From the NCBI GenBank assembly GCA_002753565.1, contig PEAM01000013.1, positions 36,800-100,799 of the forward strand: a DNA stretch of 64,000 nt, written 5' to 3'. Of this stretch, positions 45,085-53,541 are shown piece by piece; positions within the stretch are counted from its first letter, which is position 1; each line of letters starts with the position of its first letter. Below the pieces are notes generated by a model. It ran no database searches. It had not been told where the DNA came from and worked only from the letters and a program-made list of their open reading frames with translations. Both the position numbers and the translations under genes were made by a program. The stretch is from Magnetococcales bacterium (GTDB taxonomy: Bacteria > Pseudomonadota > Magnetococcia > Magnetococcales > JADFYX01).

Positions 45085-47487
45085 CTAAAACCCGAACGGC
45101 TCATCTCCCAGCTTATTGATCGCGGGTTTTTCACCATGGTTTGGCTCGAACCACTCCAATGACCGAATGACCTTCTCTTTCCCGCCCACCTGTTCCGCCC
45201 CTTTCTCTTGTTGAGGCGCTCTCTTCAGGGTAGAGCGTATCAGGGTAGAGAGGTCTGGATCGGTTGTGGTCGATAGCTCCGCCTCACCCAGAGGGCCGCG
45301 GATACGAATGGAGAGGGCTTTCCCCTTGAGCTTTTGCGCCCGGTTGGCATCCAGATCTTTCAGAGCCGTGTAGAGATCGGCTGACAGAGTGTAATCCAGC
45401 CACTTAGTGGCCAGGTTGGCCTCTCCGCCTCCTTGGAGGTGAAGTTGAGGTGAGCGGGCTTCCAGATCTTGATTTTTCAGGATACCGTTTTCAAGGGTTG
45501 CGGTTGCGGTCAACTGGCTGAAGGGGGTGGTCTCTGTCGAATGGCGCTTAGTGGCAAGAAGCTTCTCTTCCGGTGTGTCGACAAGGGTGGCGTAAGCGGC
45601 ATGAATGGTTTCAACCATGCCCAGGCCACGAATCTCTCCCTCTTTCATGGTAAGGGAGAGGGTTCCCTGCAGCGTATTCAGCAGGCTTTTTGTATCGAAC
45701 CCCCGGCTCTGCAACTGGGTCGTAAGCCAGGTGGTGCCTGCCAGATAGTCTGTGCCGGTCCATGGGGTTAGCAGCGAGGCGGCCTCAACCCCCAGCAGAG
45801 TGTTGTCAAGCTGGAGATAGGGGGGGTGCTGGTTGAGGTCCAGGGCCATGCTGGCCTCCCACTGCCCTTGAGAGAGCTGCCCCTCCAGAGAGGGCACACG
45901 GATGATACCCTCTCTCAGGGAGGTGGTCAGAAACAGGTCGGTCAATACCACGCCTCGAACCTGGAGCTGCTCCAGAGCTATTTTTCCGTCCACATTCCAT
46001 CTTTTCCAGGCTGCCAGAGAGGGGTGGCTCTTGGGTGATAGCGGGGCTGGGAGGGTGGAGGAGAGAGAGGTCTTCAGGAGGGTTTGGTCCGCTTTGGTGG
46101 GCAGATAGGGGTCCAGGTCAAGGTGATCACCCTTCAGGTCGAAAACCACCGCTGGCTTGACTGGGTTGGTCAGGGAGAGTGAGCCGGTCAGGCTGGTCTC
46201 ATCCAGCTGCAGAGTGAGTGGCGAGAGAACAGCATCGGTTAAACTGGCTTGGAACCGTGTGGTCAAGGCGGTTTTTTTCCAGAAAGCCGGATCGGGGAGG
46301 TGTTGGCCCAAAGCGATCATGAGGGCCTGAAAATCAAAGGGGTCCACAGCCAGATTTCCCGAAAAGGTCGGCTGGGTCTTCAGATTTTGTCCCGATATCG
46401 ACCCGCGGATAAACATGCCGACTGGTCCATTGATTTGCAGATTCTCCCCCTTGGCAGAAGCTCTGTTGAGATCGATGAACAGATCGGATCGGCTCCGCAG
46501 CTCGATTCCTGCCGGGGGGAGGTGGTCAGATTTGATTCGGGCGGTCAGGTCGACCTTGGGCAGTCGTAGGGATGCCTGTTTTGCTCCAACCTCAATGGTT
46601 CCCTTGAGTGAGATCCCCCCCTCACGGAAGGAGAGACCATCCATCCAGCCATTAAGATGAATCTCTGCCTGAGTGAATATCGCGCTGCCTTCATTCAGGT
46701 GATAGAGCAGGTCTGTTTTGGCGTCAAGCTCCATCTCTTTCAGCGTGGCGCCTGGATGATGTCCGTGAACCGTCAAGATCATCTTCTGAAGTTGGATGGT
46801 TTGGGCCGATTTTTGGAGTAGTACGCGGGAACCCAGATCGAAATGGCCATGGGAGGGCGGGTTTGTTCCCATCCACTTTCCACGCAACCCCACTTGGCTC
46901 TCCAGCCCGGATTCAAGGGGAGTGGTGGTGAAGCTTAGATCGGTCAGGGAGAGGGTGTGTCCTGTCCGTTGATCGTGATAGTTGATCTCGGCATCGGCAA
47001 GATGGATCTCTCCTGGCTTGAGGTTGGCTAACAGGCTCAGGTCAAGGGGGTGCAGAGGGGCGGGGTGGGCCATGACACTTGGCTTGGCACCCTGCCAGTT
47101 TCCCCAGCCCGTTCTCCCTCTAACCAGGTTGACCTGCAGACCTGCCAAAGAGAGATGGGTCACCTGCAGGCTTCCTACCAACAGAGGGAGAAGCTTTACC
47201 CGCATGGTCAGCGTGTCAACCGTAACAAGAGGCTCCTGGCCAAAGCCTGGTACCGCTTCAATCTCTGATTGGCCCAAAGCCAGGGTCAGTTGGGGAAACT
47301 GCCCCATGGAGATTTCTATCGTTTCGTGCAGTCGTAATGCGTGGCCTGTCTTCTGGTGGACCAGATGACGAATCGACGCCTTATAATCGTTGGGATCAAC
47401 CAATATCGGAACCACGAGCAGCGCGGTCAGCAGCAGAAACAGTCCTGCAGAAAAAGCAATGATCAGAGCCGACAGCAACCTACTCAT
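45085..47487 (-). CDS. AsmA family protein
   Basis: 800 residues: one N-terminal membrane helix (about 7-30), then a long repeating beta-rich periplasmic region. The AsmA signature is VPILVDPNDYKASIRHLVHQKTG near the start, and the C-terminal MKEGEIRGLGMVETIHAAYA is the AsmA_2-like end. Such proteins are thought to carry lipids between the membranes and keep the outer membrane in order. GGAGAG precedes the start. The epimerase gene lies 18 bp upstream on the same strand. Confidence 0.88.
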   Translation of the reverse strand: MSRLLSALIIAFSAGLFLLLTALLVVPILVDPNDYKASIRHLVHQKTGHALRLHETIEISMGQFPQLTLALGQSEIEAVPGFGQEPLVTVDTLTMRVKLLPLLVGSLQVTHLSLAGLQVNLVRGRTGWGNWQGAKPSVMAHPAPLHPLDLSLLANLKPGEIHLADAEINYHDQRTGHTLSLTDLSFTTTPLESGLESQVGLRGKWMGTNPPSHGHFDLGSRVLLQKSAQTIQLQKMILTVHGHHPGATLKEMELDAKTDLLYHLNEGSAIFTQAEIHLNGWMDGLSFREGGISLKGTIEVGAKQASLRLPKVDLTARIKSDHLPPAGIELRSRSDLFIDLNRASAKGENLQINGPVGMFIRGSISGQNLKTQPTFSGNLAVDPFDFQALMIALGQHLPDPAFWKKTALTTRFQASLTDAVLSPLTLQLDETSLTGSLSLTNPVKPAVVFDLKGDHLDLDPYLPTKADQTLLKTSLSSTLPAPLSPKSHPSLAAWKRWNVDGKIALEQLQVRGVVLTDLFLTTSLREGIIRVPSLEGQLSQGQWEASMALDLNQHPPYLQLDNTLLGVEAASLLTPWTGTDYLAGTTWLTTQLQSRGFDTKSLLNTLQGTLSLTMKEGEIRGLGMVETIHAAYATLVDTPEEKLLATKRHSTETTPFSQLTATATLENGILKNQDLEARSPQLHLQGGGEANLATKWLDYTLSADLYTALKDLDANRAQKLKGKALSIRIRGPLGEAELSTTTDPDLSTLIRSTLKRAPQQEKGAEQVGGKEKVIRSLEWFEPNHGEKPAINKLGDEPFGF

Positions 47488-47505
47488 GGTTCTCTCCTTA
47501 CATGC

Positions 47506-48459
47506 CTAAGCTGAATTCGGGTAGTAACCGGAATGTTCAGGATGGGCTAGCAACTGTTGCAACCCCTTTAGGAGGGGGGTTGATGCGCTTAAATGCAGCA
47601 TGTCTTGTGCTAAAGTCGGATCACCAAGAGAGGTGCGAATATCCCCCACTCGCCCTTTTTCGTAATGAATGGGGACGGTTTGACCGCACACCTCCATGAT
47701 GATCTCTGCCAGTTTGCGAATGGAAACTTCTTGGCCTGTGGCTACATTGTAGACCTCGGGATGCTCAACGCCACGACCCATTCCCGTGAGCAGAAAGGCA
47801 ACCACATCCGAGACATGCACAAAATCGCGGGTCTGTTCTCCATCACCAAAAAGGGTGATCGGCTCTCCTCGGGCAATGCGGTGGGTAAAGATGGAGATAA
47901 CTCCAGAATAAGGCGAGGAGGGGAGCTGTCGTTGCCCATAGACATTGAAAAAACGCAAACCCACCGTGGGCACGCCATGAACAAGGGTGGCAACACGAGC
48001 GTGGAGTTCCGATCCCAGTTTGTCAGCGCCATAGGCGGTCAGGGGCTTCTGTGTTGCCGATTCGGTGAGAGGTTTCTCCGGGTTGTCGCCATAGACGGCA
48101 GCCGAAGAGGCGTAGACCACCGGTACCGGGCCAAAAGCACCGTGTTTGCGTGCGGCATTTAAAATTTGGATGGTGCCGGTCAAGTTGGTTTTGTGGGTTT
48201 CGACCCAGGCCTCATTGGCTTTAACCACTGAAGCGACAGCAGCCAGATGCCAGCAGCCCGCCACCCCCTCCATGGCTTGTTCAACCACGACAGGGTCAGC
48301 CACATCACCAACCATAATCTCGCAAGACAGTGGTGGATTGTCCCGGTTTCCGGTGGAGAGATCATCCAATATTCGAACATGATCTCCCCGCTTCACCAGG
48401 GCATCTGCCAGATGAGATCCGATAAATCCACAACCACCTGTTACTAAATATGTTGCCAT
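47506..48459 (-). CDS. NAD-dependent sugar-nucleotide epimerase/dehydratase
   Basis: 317-residue extended SDR enzyme. GGCGFIGSHLADAL binds NAD, and catalysis uses YASSAAVYGD and the Y-x3-K pair in TAYGADKLGSEL. It is related to UDP-glucose/UDP-GlcNAc 4-epimerases; the exact sugar cannot be told from sequence. I chose the ATG at 48459 because the family N-terminus MATYLVTGG starts there; the frame goes back to 48486. It probably supplies sugar precursors to the glycosyltransferases found elsewhere in the window. Confidence 0.88.
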   Translation of the reverse strand: MATYLVTGGCGFIGSHLADALVKRGDHVRILDDLSTGNRDNPPLSCEIMVGDVADPVVVEQAMEGVAGCWHLAAVASVVKANEAWVETHKTNLTGTIQILNAARKHGAFGPVPVVYASSAAVYGDNPEKPLTESATQKPLTAYGADKLGSELHARVATLVHGVPTVGLRFFNVYGQRQLPSSPYSGVISIFTHRIARGEPITLFGDGEQTRDFVHVSDVVAFLLTGMGRGVEHPEVYNVATGQEVSIRKLAEIIMEVCGQTVPIHYEKGRVGDIRTSLGDPTLAQDMLHLSASTPLLKGLQQLLAHPEHSGYYPNSA

Positions 48460-48867
48460 AAGCCCATCTTTAAAAGATTCTAACAATAGAATATTACAGT
48501 TATTTTAAACGTTTTTACGTCTCAATATAAATAGAATTGTGGCGGCAGTTGCCTGGATTGTCAAATCGAGGTAGTATCCTTTATTGCGTCATGAATAGAA
48601 CTTGGGATGAAATCTCTTATCGGGGAAAAAGTTGGGGGGTCACACCCTTTTCTTGCTTCACAAGAGAATTATGATATGCTAATGTTCTAATTTTGATGAA
48701 GCCCCTACGCTTGTTAAGTGGTTTTCAGACCATTGGGGCTGTCAAATTGAGTGCGCATGTTGAGGGTTGGATGGAGAGATTGCCCAACCCAAAGGTCACC
48801 CTATTGAGGTGGTGTTTTTTTATTACTGTAACTGGATAAATTAGTTGTCCCACAGGAGACTCAACCG
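48460..48867. other. divergent intergenic region between epimerase and dsrC
   Basis: About 400 bp, AT-rich near the epimerase end. AGCCCC at 48700 and GGGGCT at 48735 form a loose inverted repeat. An AGGAG ribosome site serves dsrC. No clear -35/-10 pair or -24/-12 element was recognised. Confidence 0.4.
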
Positions 48868-49203
48868 ATGCCAAGCTTTGAACTAGACGGACGCACCTAC
48901 GAAACCGATGAAGATGGATACCTGATCAATCTGGACGATTGGAGCCAGCCTGTAGCCGGATATTTGGCTGTACAGGAGAGTATTGAGATGTCGGATAACC
49001 ATTGGGAGGTGGTCAATTTTCTTCGTGAGTATTACGAAGAGTACAAAATTGCTCCCATGATTCGTATCTTGACAAAAGCCATTGGTAAAAAACTGGGTAA
49101 GGATAAAGGTAACACCAAGTACCTGTATGATCTCTATCCCGGTGGACCCGCTAAGCAAGCCTGTAAAATTGCCGGCCTGCCCAAGCCGACCGGTTGCGTC
49201 TAA
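48868..49203 (+). CDS. dsrC: sulfur-transfer protein DsrC
   Basis: 111 residues. The flexible C-terminal arm CKIAGLPKPTGCV has both conserved cysteines, Cys99 and the penultimate Cys110, 11 residues apart. So it is DsrC in the strict sense, not a TusE-type relay with one cysteine. DsrC carries sulfur as a trisulfide between dissimilatory sulfite reductase and the DsrMK(JOP) membrane complex. AGGAG precedes the ATG. dsrM follows after a 274-bp hairpin-rich gap. No dsrAB genes lie in the window. Confidence 0.92.
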   Translation: MPSFELDGRTYETDEDGYLINLDDWSQPVAGYLAVQESIEMSDNHWEVVNFLREYYEEYKIAPMIRILTKAIGKKLGKDKGNTKYLYDLYPGGPAKQACKIAGLPKPTGCV

Positions 49204-49215
49204 CGCAAACCGAGC

Positions 49216-49375
49216 GTCCTGGAATCAGCAGGACTCTAAGCGTTGAAACACCCTTTTGTGTCCCAAGAGGGTGAGTAGACATTCCGCACTGCCTGAAGAA
49301 TAGCCCTGGGCAGTGCGGAAGCCACTTCCCTGAAATGACCTCAGAAGAGGATTTCCCTGATTTTTCTGCTCAGGG
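49216..49375 (+). ncRNA. multi-hairpin structured region between dsrC and dsrM
   Basis: Four stems follow each other: GTCCTG/CAGGAC (49216-49234), CACCCT/AGGGTG (49249-49273), the perfect 12-base TTCCGCACTGCC/GGCAGTGCGGAA (49282-49320) and CCCTGA/TCAGGG (49355-49375). None is followed by a T-run. This could stabilise the dsrC message or reduce read-through so that dsrC is made in excess of dsrMK. A small RNA or unknown regulatory leader is also possible. Confidence 0.5.
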
Positions 49376-49477
49376 GTGCCCGTTTCTGTGGCAGTTTTTA
49401 GTCGGGAATGTGGAGGGCGTATTTGTTTAATTGTTTGTTTATTAATATAATTCTGCCTGCCAAATGGGAGTAGCCGA

Positions 49478-50194
49478 ATGCTTACCCTCCTTGCGTACGC
49501 TGTTCTTGGAATTTTTTTCATAGGGTTTGGAAGGCGGCTTTGGATCTATTCCCAAGCACCTGCTCCCCTGCTCATACCGACCACGCCGGCTCCTGTCACA
49601 AGGTTGGGGGTTATGGGGCGTCTTTTCCGAGAAGTGGTCTTTTTTGAGAGTCTCTTCAAGGGGGATAAACTGGCATGGATTGCCAGCTATCTTTTCCACG
49701 GGGCTTTGGCGGTGGTACTTATCCGCCATATCCGTTATTTTGTTGATCCTCTTCCTGCTCTTTTTGCCCATTTTCAAATTTTCGGTATCCTGGCAGGATT
49801 GGCCATGGTTGGTGGGCTTGGCCTGCTCTTCCTGAGAAGATTGGTCATCGATCGGGTTCGCTATATCTCCTCCCCGTCGGACTATCTGGTTCTTCTGCTT
49901 CTTATCGGAATCGGTGTGACCGGCCTGGCCATGACCTTTCTCTTTCGGCCCGATATTGTCACCATCAAGGAGGTTATGACCAACCTCTTCTCCTTCTCTT
50001 CTCTCTCTCTGCCGCTGTTTAGCTTTGGGGATGCCCTTTTCATATTGCATCTCTCTCTGGTGGGGCTGCTTTTGGTTATCTTTCCCTTCAGCAAACTGAT
50101 GCATATGGGGGGGATCTTCTTTAGCCCAACCCGGAATCAGGTGGATAATCCTCGAGAAGTGAGACATGTCAATCCTTGGGACGGTCAAAAATAG
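49478..50194 (+). CDS. dsrM: DsrM-like membrane cytochrome b
   Basis: 238 residues with about five membrane helices; related to the gamma subunit of nitrate reductase (NarI). Histidines for b heme are seen in SYLFHGALA, IRHIRYF, ILHLSLV and KLMHMGG. DsrM takes electrons from or gives them to the quinone pool and pairs with DsrK. GGGAG lies close before the ATG. It is 63 bp upstream of dsrK. The order dsrM-dsrK and the dsrC neighbour support the name over a generic NarI. Confidence 0.85.
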   Translation: MLTLLAYAVLGIFFIGFGRRLWIYSQAPAPLLIPTTPAPVTRLGVMGRLFREVVFFESLFKGDKLAWIASYLFHGALAVVLIRHIRYFVDPLPALFAHFQIFGILAGLAMVGGLGLLFLRRLVIDRVRYISSPSDYLVLLLLIGIGVTGLAMTFLFRPDIVTIKEVMTNLFSFSSLSLPLFSFGDALFILHLSLVGLLLVIFPFSKLMHMGGIFFSPTRNQVDNPREVRHVNPWDGQK

Positions 50195-50257
50195 TCCTGG
50201 GGTGTTGATCCGTTTTTCATAACCAAATTACCTAGCATTAAGTGAAGGAGTCGACAG

Positions 50258-51757
50258 GTGGCAGATTACGACGTTCCTGAAATTCCCGAAGATATCGAAA
50301 CCCCCAGCCTGGAGCCGGGAACCATGGGCCATCTGGCCCCTTATCCCTCGGTAGAAAAGCACATGAAGCCTCTGGGGTTTCCTGCGGCCAAGGTAGATAA
50401 CTGGCAGGAGGAGGGGATTGAAAAGCTGGGAAGTATGCTGGAGAAGTATAAGTCTCTTCAGGTTTTTTTAGATATCTGTGTCAAGTGTGGGGCCTGTGCG
50501 GACAAGTGTCACTACTATCTGGGCACCAAAGATCCCAACAACATGCCGGTAGCTCGGGCCGATCTGCTGCGTCAGGTCTACCGCCGTTATTATACCGCTG
50601 CGGGCAAGTTTGCGCCGGGATTGGTTGGGGCCAAGGATTTTGATCAAGAGACTTTGGACAAGTGGTTTACCTATTACCACCAATGTTCCCAATGTCGTCG
50701 CTGTTCAGTCTTTTGTCCGTATGGAATCGATACGGCTGAAATCACCATGGCGGCACGAGAGATCATGGATGCCATTGGTGTTGGCCATAAATATACCACG
50801 GAGATTGTCGCCAAGGTTCATGAGGTTGGTAATAATCTGGGTATTCCCAAGCCGGCCTTGAAGGGAACCTTGGAGTTTTTGGAAGAGGATATTCTCGAGA
50901 CCACCGGACACGATGTACGTCTGCCGTTGGATGTGGAGGGGGCCGATGTTCTGTTGGTTCCGCCCTCTGCCGATTTTTTCAGCGAGCCACACATCATGTC
51001 CCTGATGGGGTATGCCAAGGTTTTTCATCAGGCCGGCATCAGCTATACTATCAGCTCGGTTGCCTCGGAGGCTGCTAACTTTGGTATGTTTATCGGTAGC
51101 TTCGAGCAGAAACAAAAAATTGCCAAACGGATCGCCGAGCAGGCTCAAGATCTTAAGGTCAAACGGTTGGTGGTTGGCGAGTGTGGCCATGCCTGGCGGG
51201 TTGCCTATAGCTTTTGGAATACCCTGAACGGTCCTTTCGACTATCTGGACCCCAGGTATCCAGCCCCTCAGCACATTTGTGAGTTTACCCACGATCTTTA
51301 TCAGCAGGGCGCTTTGACCTTCGACAAAGAGGCCAATGATGAGTATACCGTCACCATGCACGACTCCTGCAACGTCGCACGAGCCTCTCGCATGGGGCCC
51401 AATCCGGGCGGACAGTTTGAGATTCCACGGGCTTTAATTCGGGCCACCTGCAACAAATATGTCGAGATGGACCCGGAGACCATTCGGGAGAAGACCTTTT
51501 GCTGTGGTGGTGGTGGTGGTCTGTTGACCGATGAGTTGATGGATCTGCGTATTAAAGGCGCTCTACCGCGTGTGACGGCTCTGAAGCGGGTGATGGATCA
51601 AGACGGGGTTAATTTTCTAGCCTTGATCTGTGCCATCTGCAAGGCGCAGTTTACCAAGGTTCTGCCGATGTATGGTATCCCCATGGATACGGTAGGGGGG
51701 GTGCATCAGTTGGTAAGTAATGCGATTCAACTTGGGGCTAAAAAGGGTATTATCTAA
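50258..51757 (+). CDS. dsrK: DsrK, [4Fe-4S] heterodisulfide-reductase-like protein
   Basis: 499 residues. Two ferredoxin clusters are seen in CVKCGACADKC (near residue 74) and CSQCRRCSVFCPYG (near 147). The CCG domains follow, with GECGHAWR, HDSCN and FCCGGGGG, which bind the catalytic cluster in HdrB/HdrD-type proteins. DsrK acts on the DsrC trisulfide on the cytoplasmic side. The start is a GTG with AAGGAG about ten bases before it. No dsrJOP follows; a terminator and a repeat come next. This leaves a minimal DsrMK pair, as known from some sulfate reducers. Confidence 0.93.
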   Translation: MADYDVPEIPEDIETPSLEPGTMGHLAPYPSVEKHMKPLGFPAAKVDNWQEEGIEKLGSMLEKYKSLQVFLDICVKCGACADKCHYYLGTKDPNNMPVARADLLRQVYRRYYTAAGKFAPGLVGAKDFDQETLDKWFTYYHQCSQCRRCSVFCPYGIDTAEITMAAREIMDAIGVGHKYTTEIVAKVHEVGNNLGIPKPALKGTLEFLEEDILETTGHDVRLPLDVEGADVLLVPPSADFFSEPHIMSLMGYAKVFHQAGISYTISSVASEAANFGMFIGSFEQKQKIAKRIAEQAQDLKVKRLVVGECGHAWRVAYSFWNTLNGPFDYLDPRYPAPQHICEFTHDLYQQGALTFDKEANDEYTVTMHDSCNVARASRMGPNPGGQFEIPRALIRATCNKYVEMDPETIREKTFCCGGGGGLLTDELMDLRIKGALPRVTALKRVMDQDGVNFLALICAICKAQFTKVLPMYGIPMDTVGGVHQLVSNAIQLGAKKGII

Positions 51758-51780
51758 CCCAAGTTGGTTTTAGATGATAA

Positions 51781-51811
51781 AAAAGGGCCACTTTTTGGGT
51801 GGCCTTTTTTT
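51781..51811 (+). terminator. intrinsic terminator after dsrK
   Basis: GGCCAC/GTGGCC stem with a seven-base loop and a T7 run; the stem is flanked by A and T tracts that extend pairing. Confidence 0.9.
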
Positions 51812-51816
51812 GTGGG

Positions 51817-51961
51817 AGAGATTCCAAACCAAATTGGTACAAAACGATTGTGGATGGGGCTGGGAAGGCATGGATGTTTGCCTTTACCTATAGTCCAAAT
51901 CTGGTGTTGACTGTCTATATAGTCAGCCAAAACAAAATTGACAACGTTGGTTTGGAATCTT
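51817..51961 (+). repeat. MITE-like dispersed repeat, copy D (core deleted)
   Basis: Left terminus AGAGATTCCAAACCAAAT and right terminus, in reverse complement, AAGATTCCAAACCAACG are present, but most of the hairpin core is missing. About 145 bp instead of 215. It lies between the dsrK terminator and the tcdA stop. Confidence 0.7.
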
Positions 51962-51986
51962 CATATCATCCTGGAAACGACCGTTA

Positions 51987-52739
51987 TTAGTACTCTTCAT
52001 CGGCCTGGGTCTGTTGGTGGATGACTACTCTTCGCAATACCTCCCCAGCCAGGGTCAGGCCGAATAGAGCCGGCATGTAGCTGATGGTTCCATTGACAGC
52101 CCTTGGCCTGCCCTGAGAGGTTGGCTCTGGGGGTAGGTGGGGAAGAGGCGGTTCTGTCGACCAGACCGCCAAGACCCCCCGACCACAACCACGACGATGT
52201 AAACGGCGCCGAACGGCTCGAGCTAACGGGCAGATGGTTGAGTCCATCAGGTCGCCAACTTGAACACGAGAGGGGTCCAGCTTGCTCCCTGCTCCCATGC
52301 TGCTGGCAACAGGAATGTTGCGATTTCGACCTTCAACAATCAACCCCACCTTGCAGTTGAGGCTATCAATGGCATCAATAATCCAATCGGGCTGTGCCTG
52401 CTCTAACAGGGGTGGAATGTTCTCTGGGGTGAGAAAAAGATCATGGAGGGTGAGTTGACATCCATCATGGATGGAGGCCAGACGTCTTCCCATGACAGCA
52501 ACTTTTTTTTGGCCGATGGTCTCTTGCGTTGCTGGAAGCTGTCTGTTGATGTTGGAGGGTGCCACTTCGTCGCTGTCGATGAGGGTTAGTCGACCTATTC
52601 CGGCTCGAATCAAAGCTTCTGCCGTAAAGCTGCCCACGCCACCCAGACCGGCAAGTAAAATATGGGTGTTGTGTAGTCGGGCCAACCCTTCCTCTCCCAC
52701 CAATATTTGAGTACGTTCAAATATCTCTTTATTGATCAT
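51987..52739 (-). CDS. tcdA: tRNA threonylcarbamoyladenosine dehydratase (ThiF/TcdA)
   Basis: 250-residue E1-like enzyme that cyclises t6A at position 37 of ANN-decoding tRNAs to ct6A. The ATP site is LLAGLGGVGSFTAEALIRAG and LIDSDEVAPSNINRQ. ICPLARAVRRRLH and AVWSTEP fit TcdA/YgdL rather than ThiF or MoeB; the zinc cysteines of the latter are absent. It is the last gene of the M14-dap-tatD series, six bp after the TatD-type gene. Confidence 0.85.
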   Translation of the reverse strand: MINKEIFERTQILVGEEGLARLHNTHILLAGLGGVGSFTAEALIRAGIGRLTLIDSDEVAPSNINRQLPATQETIGQKKVAVMGRRLASIHDGCQLTLHDLFLTPENIPPLLEQAQPDWIIDAIDSLNCKVGLIVEGRNRNIPVASSMGAGSKLDPSRVQVGDLMDSTICPLARAVRRRLHRRGCGRGVLAVWSTEPPLPHLPPEPTSQGRPRAVNGTISYMPALFGLTLAGEVLRRVVIHQQTQADEEY

Positions 52740-52745
52740 AGGTTG

Positions 52746-53504
52746 TCACCTGTTTAGACCTAACAATTGTTGGGTGTTCTGTCGGGTTGTCTGAATAATA
52801 TGGTTTTCACTTACCCCCCTTAAATGGGCCAAGGTGTTGACCACCAGCGGTAGATTGGCCGGTTCGTTGCGCAACCCTTCTCGTCCGGCTGGAGGAAGGT
52901 CTGGAGAATCGGTCTCCAAAACCAGGGCAGAATCGGGTAGCGAGGCTGCCACACGACGTATTTTTTTGGCTTTTTGTCGTGTAACCACCCCGCCAAAGCC
53001 CAGTAAAAAACCTCTGTCCAAATAGTGTTGGGCCTGCTGCAAGCTGCCGTTGAAGCTGTGGACAATCCCGCCGAAAGGGTGGTTGAAACGGCGCAGAATG
53101 GCAAGGGTTTGATCGTGGGCTTTGACGACGTGAAGCAGAACTGGGAGGTGAAACGCTTTGGCCAGAGCCAGTTGTGCACAAAAAAGGTCGATCTGCTGGG
53201 GTTGTTTGGCGTTAGCGTGACGAAAATCCAGGCCAATCTCACCCAGGGCGATAGGGTTGCTGGTTTTGAGCCACTCTTTAAGCTGGGAGAGAGAGGCTTT
53301 AGGATGGTCGGAGTAAAAAAGAGGGTGTAGCCCCAAGGCTATGTGGATGGTAGGCCCAGAGAGGGCAACCAGTCGTTGAAAACGGTTCAGGTGGAGGCCC
53401 GGTACGACCAGTTGGTCAACACCAGCTTGTTGGCTGCGTTCCAGAACCTGCTGACGATCCTGGTCAAAAACGGGGAGGTCTAGATGGCAGTGGGTATCGA
53501 TCAT
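52746..53504 (-). CDS. TatD-family metal-dependent hydrolase
   Basis: 252-residue TIM-barrel hydrolase. IDTHCHLDLPVF carries the H-x-H metal ligands and ALGEIGLDFRH the catalytic Glu. LLHVVKAHDQ and VLETDSPDLPP give the remaining His and Asp. Family members act as DNases or on D-aminoacyl bonds. It lies between dapE and tcdA with short gaps, which suggests one transcript. Confidence 0.9.
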   Translation of the reverse strand: MIDTHCHLDLPVFDQDRQQVLERSQQAGVDQLVVPGLHLNRFQRLVALSGPTIHIALGLHPLFYSDHPKASLSQLKEWLKTSNPIALGEIGLDFRHANAKQPQQIDLFCAQLALAKAFHLPVLLHVVKAHDQTLAILRRFNHPFGGIVHSFNGSLQQAQHYLDRGFLLGFGGVVTRQKAKKIRRVAASLPDSALVLETDSPDLPPAGREGLRNEPANLPLVVNTLAHLRGVSENHIIQTTRQNTQQLLGLNR

Positions 53505-53541
53505 AAGGAGGAGAGGTTAAAAAAAGCCATCATGTTTCTGG

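Noticed and set aside
51799..51990. 63-codon frame after dsrK
   Set aside because: It starts in the terminator and lies in MITE copy D; not protein-like.
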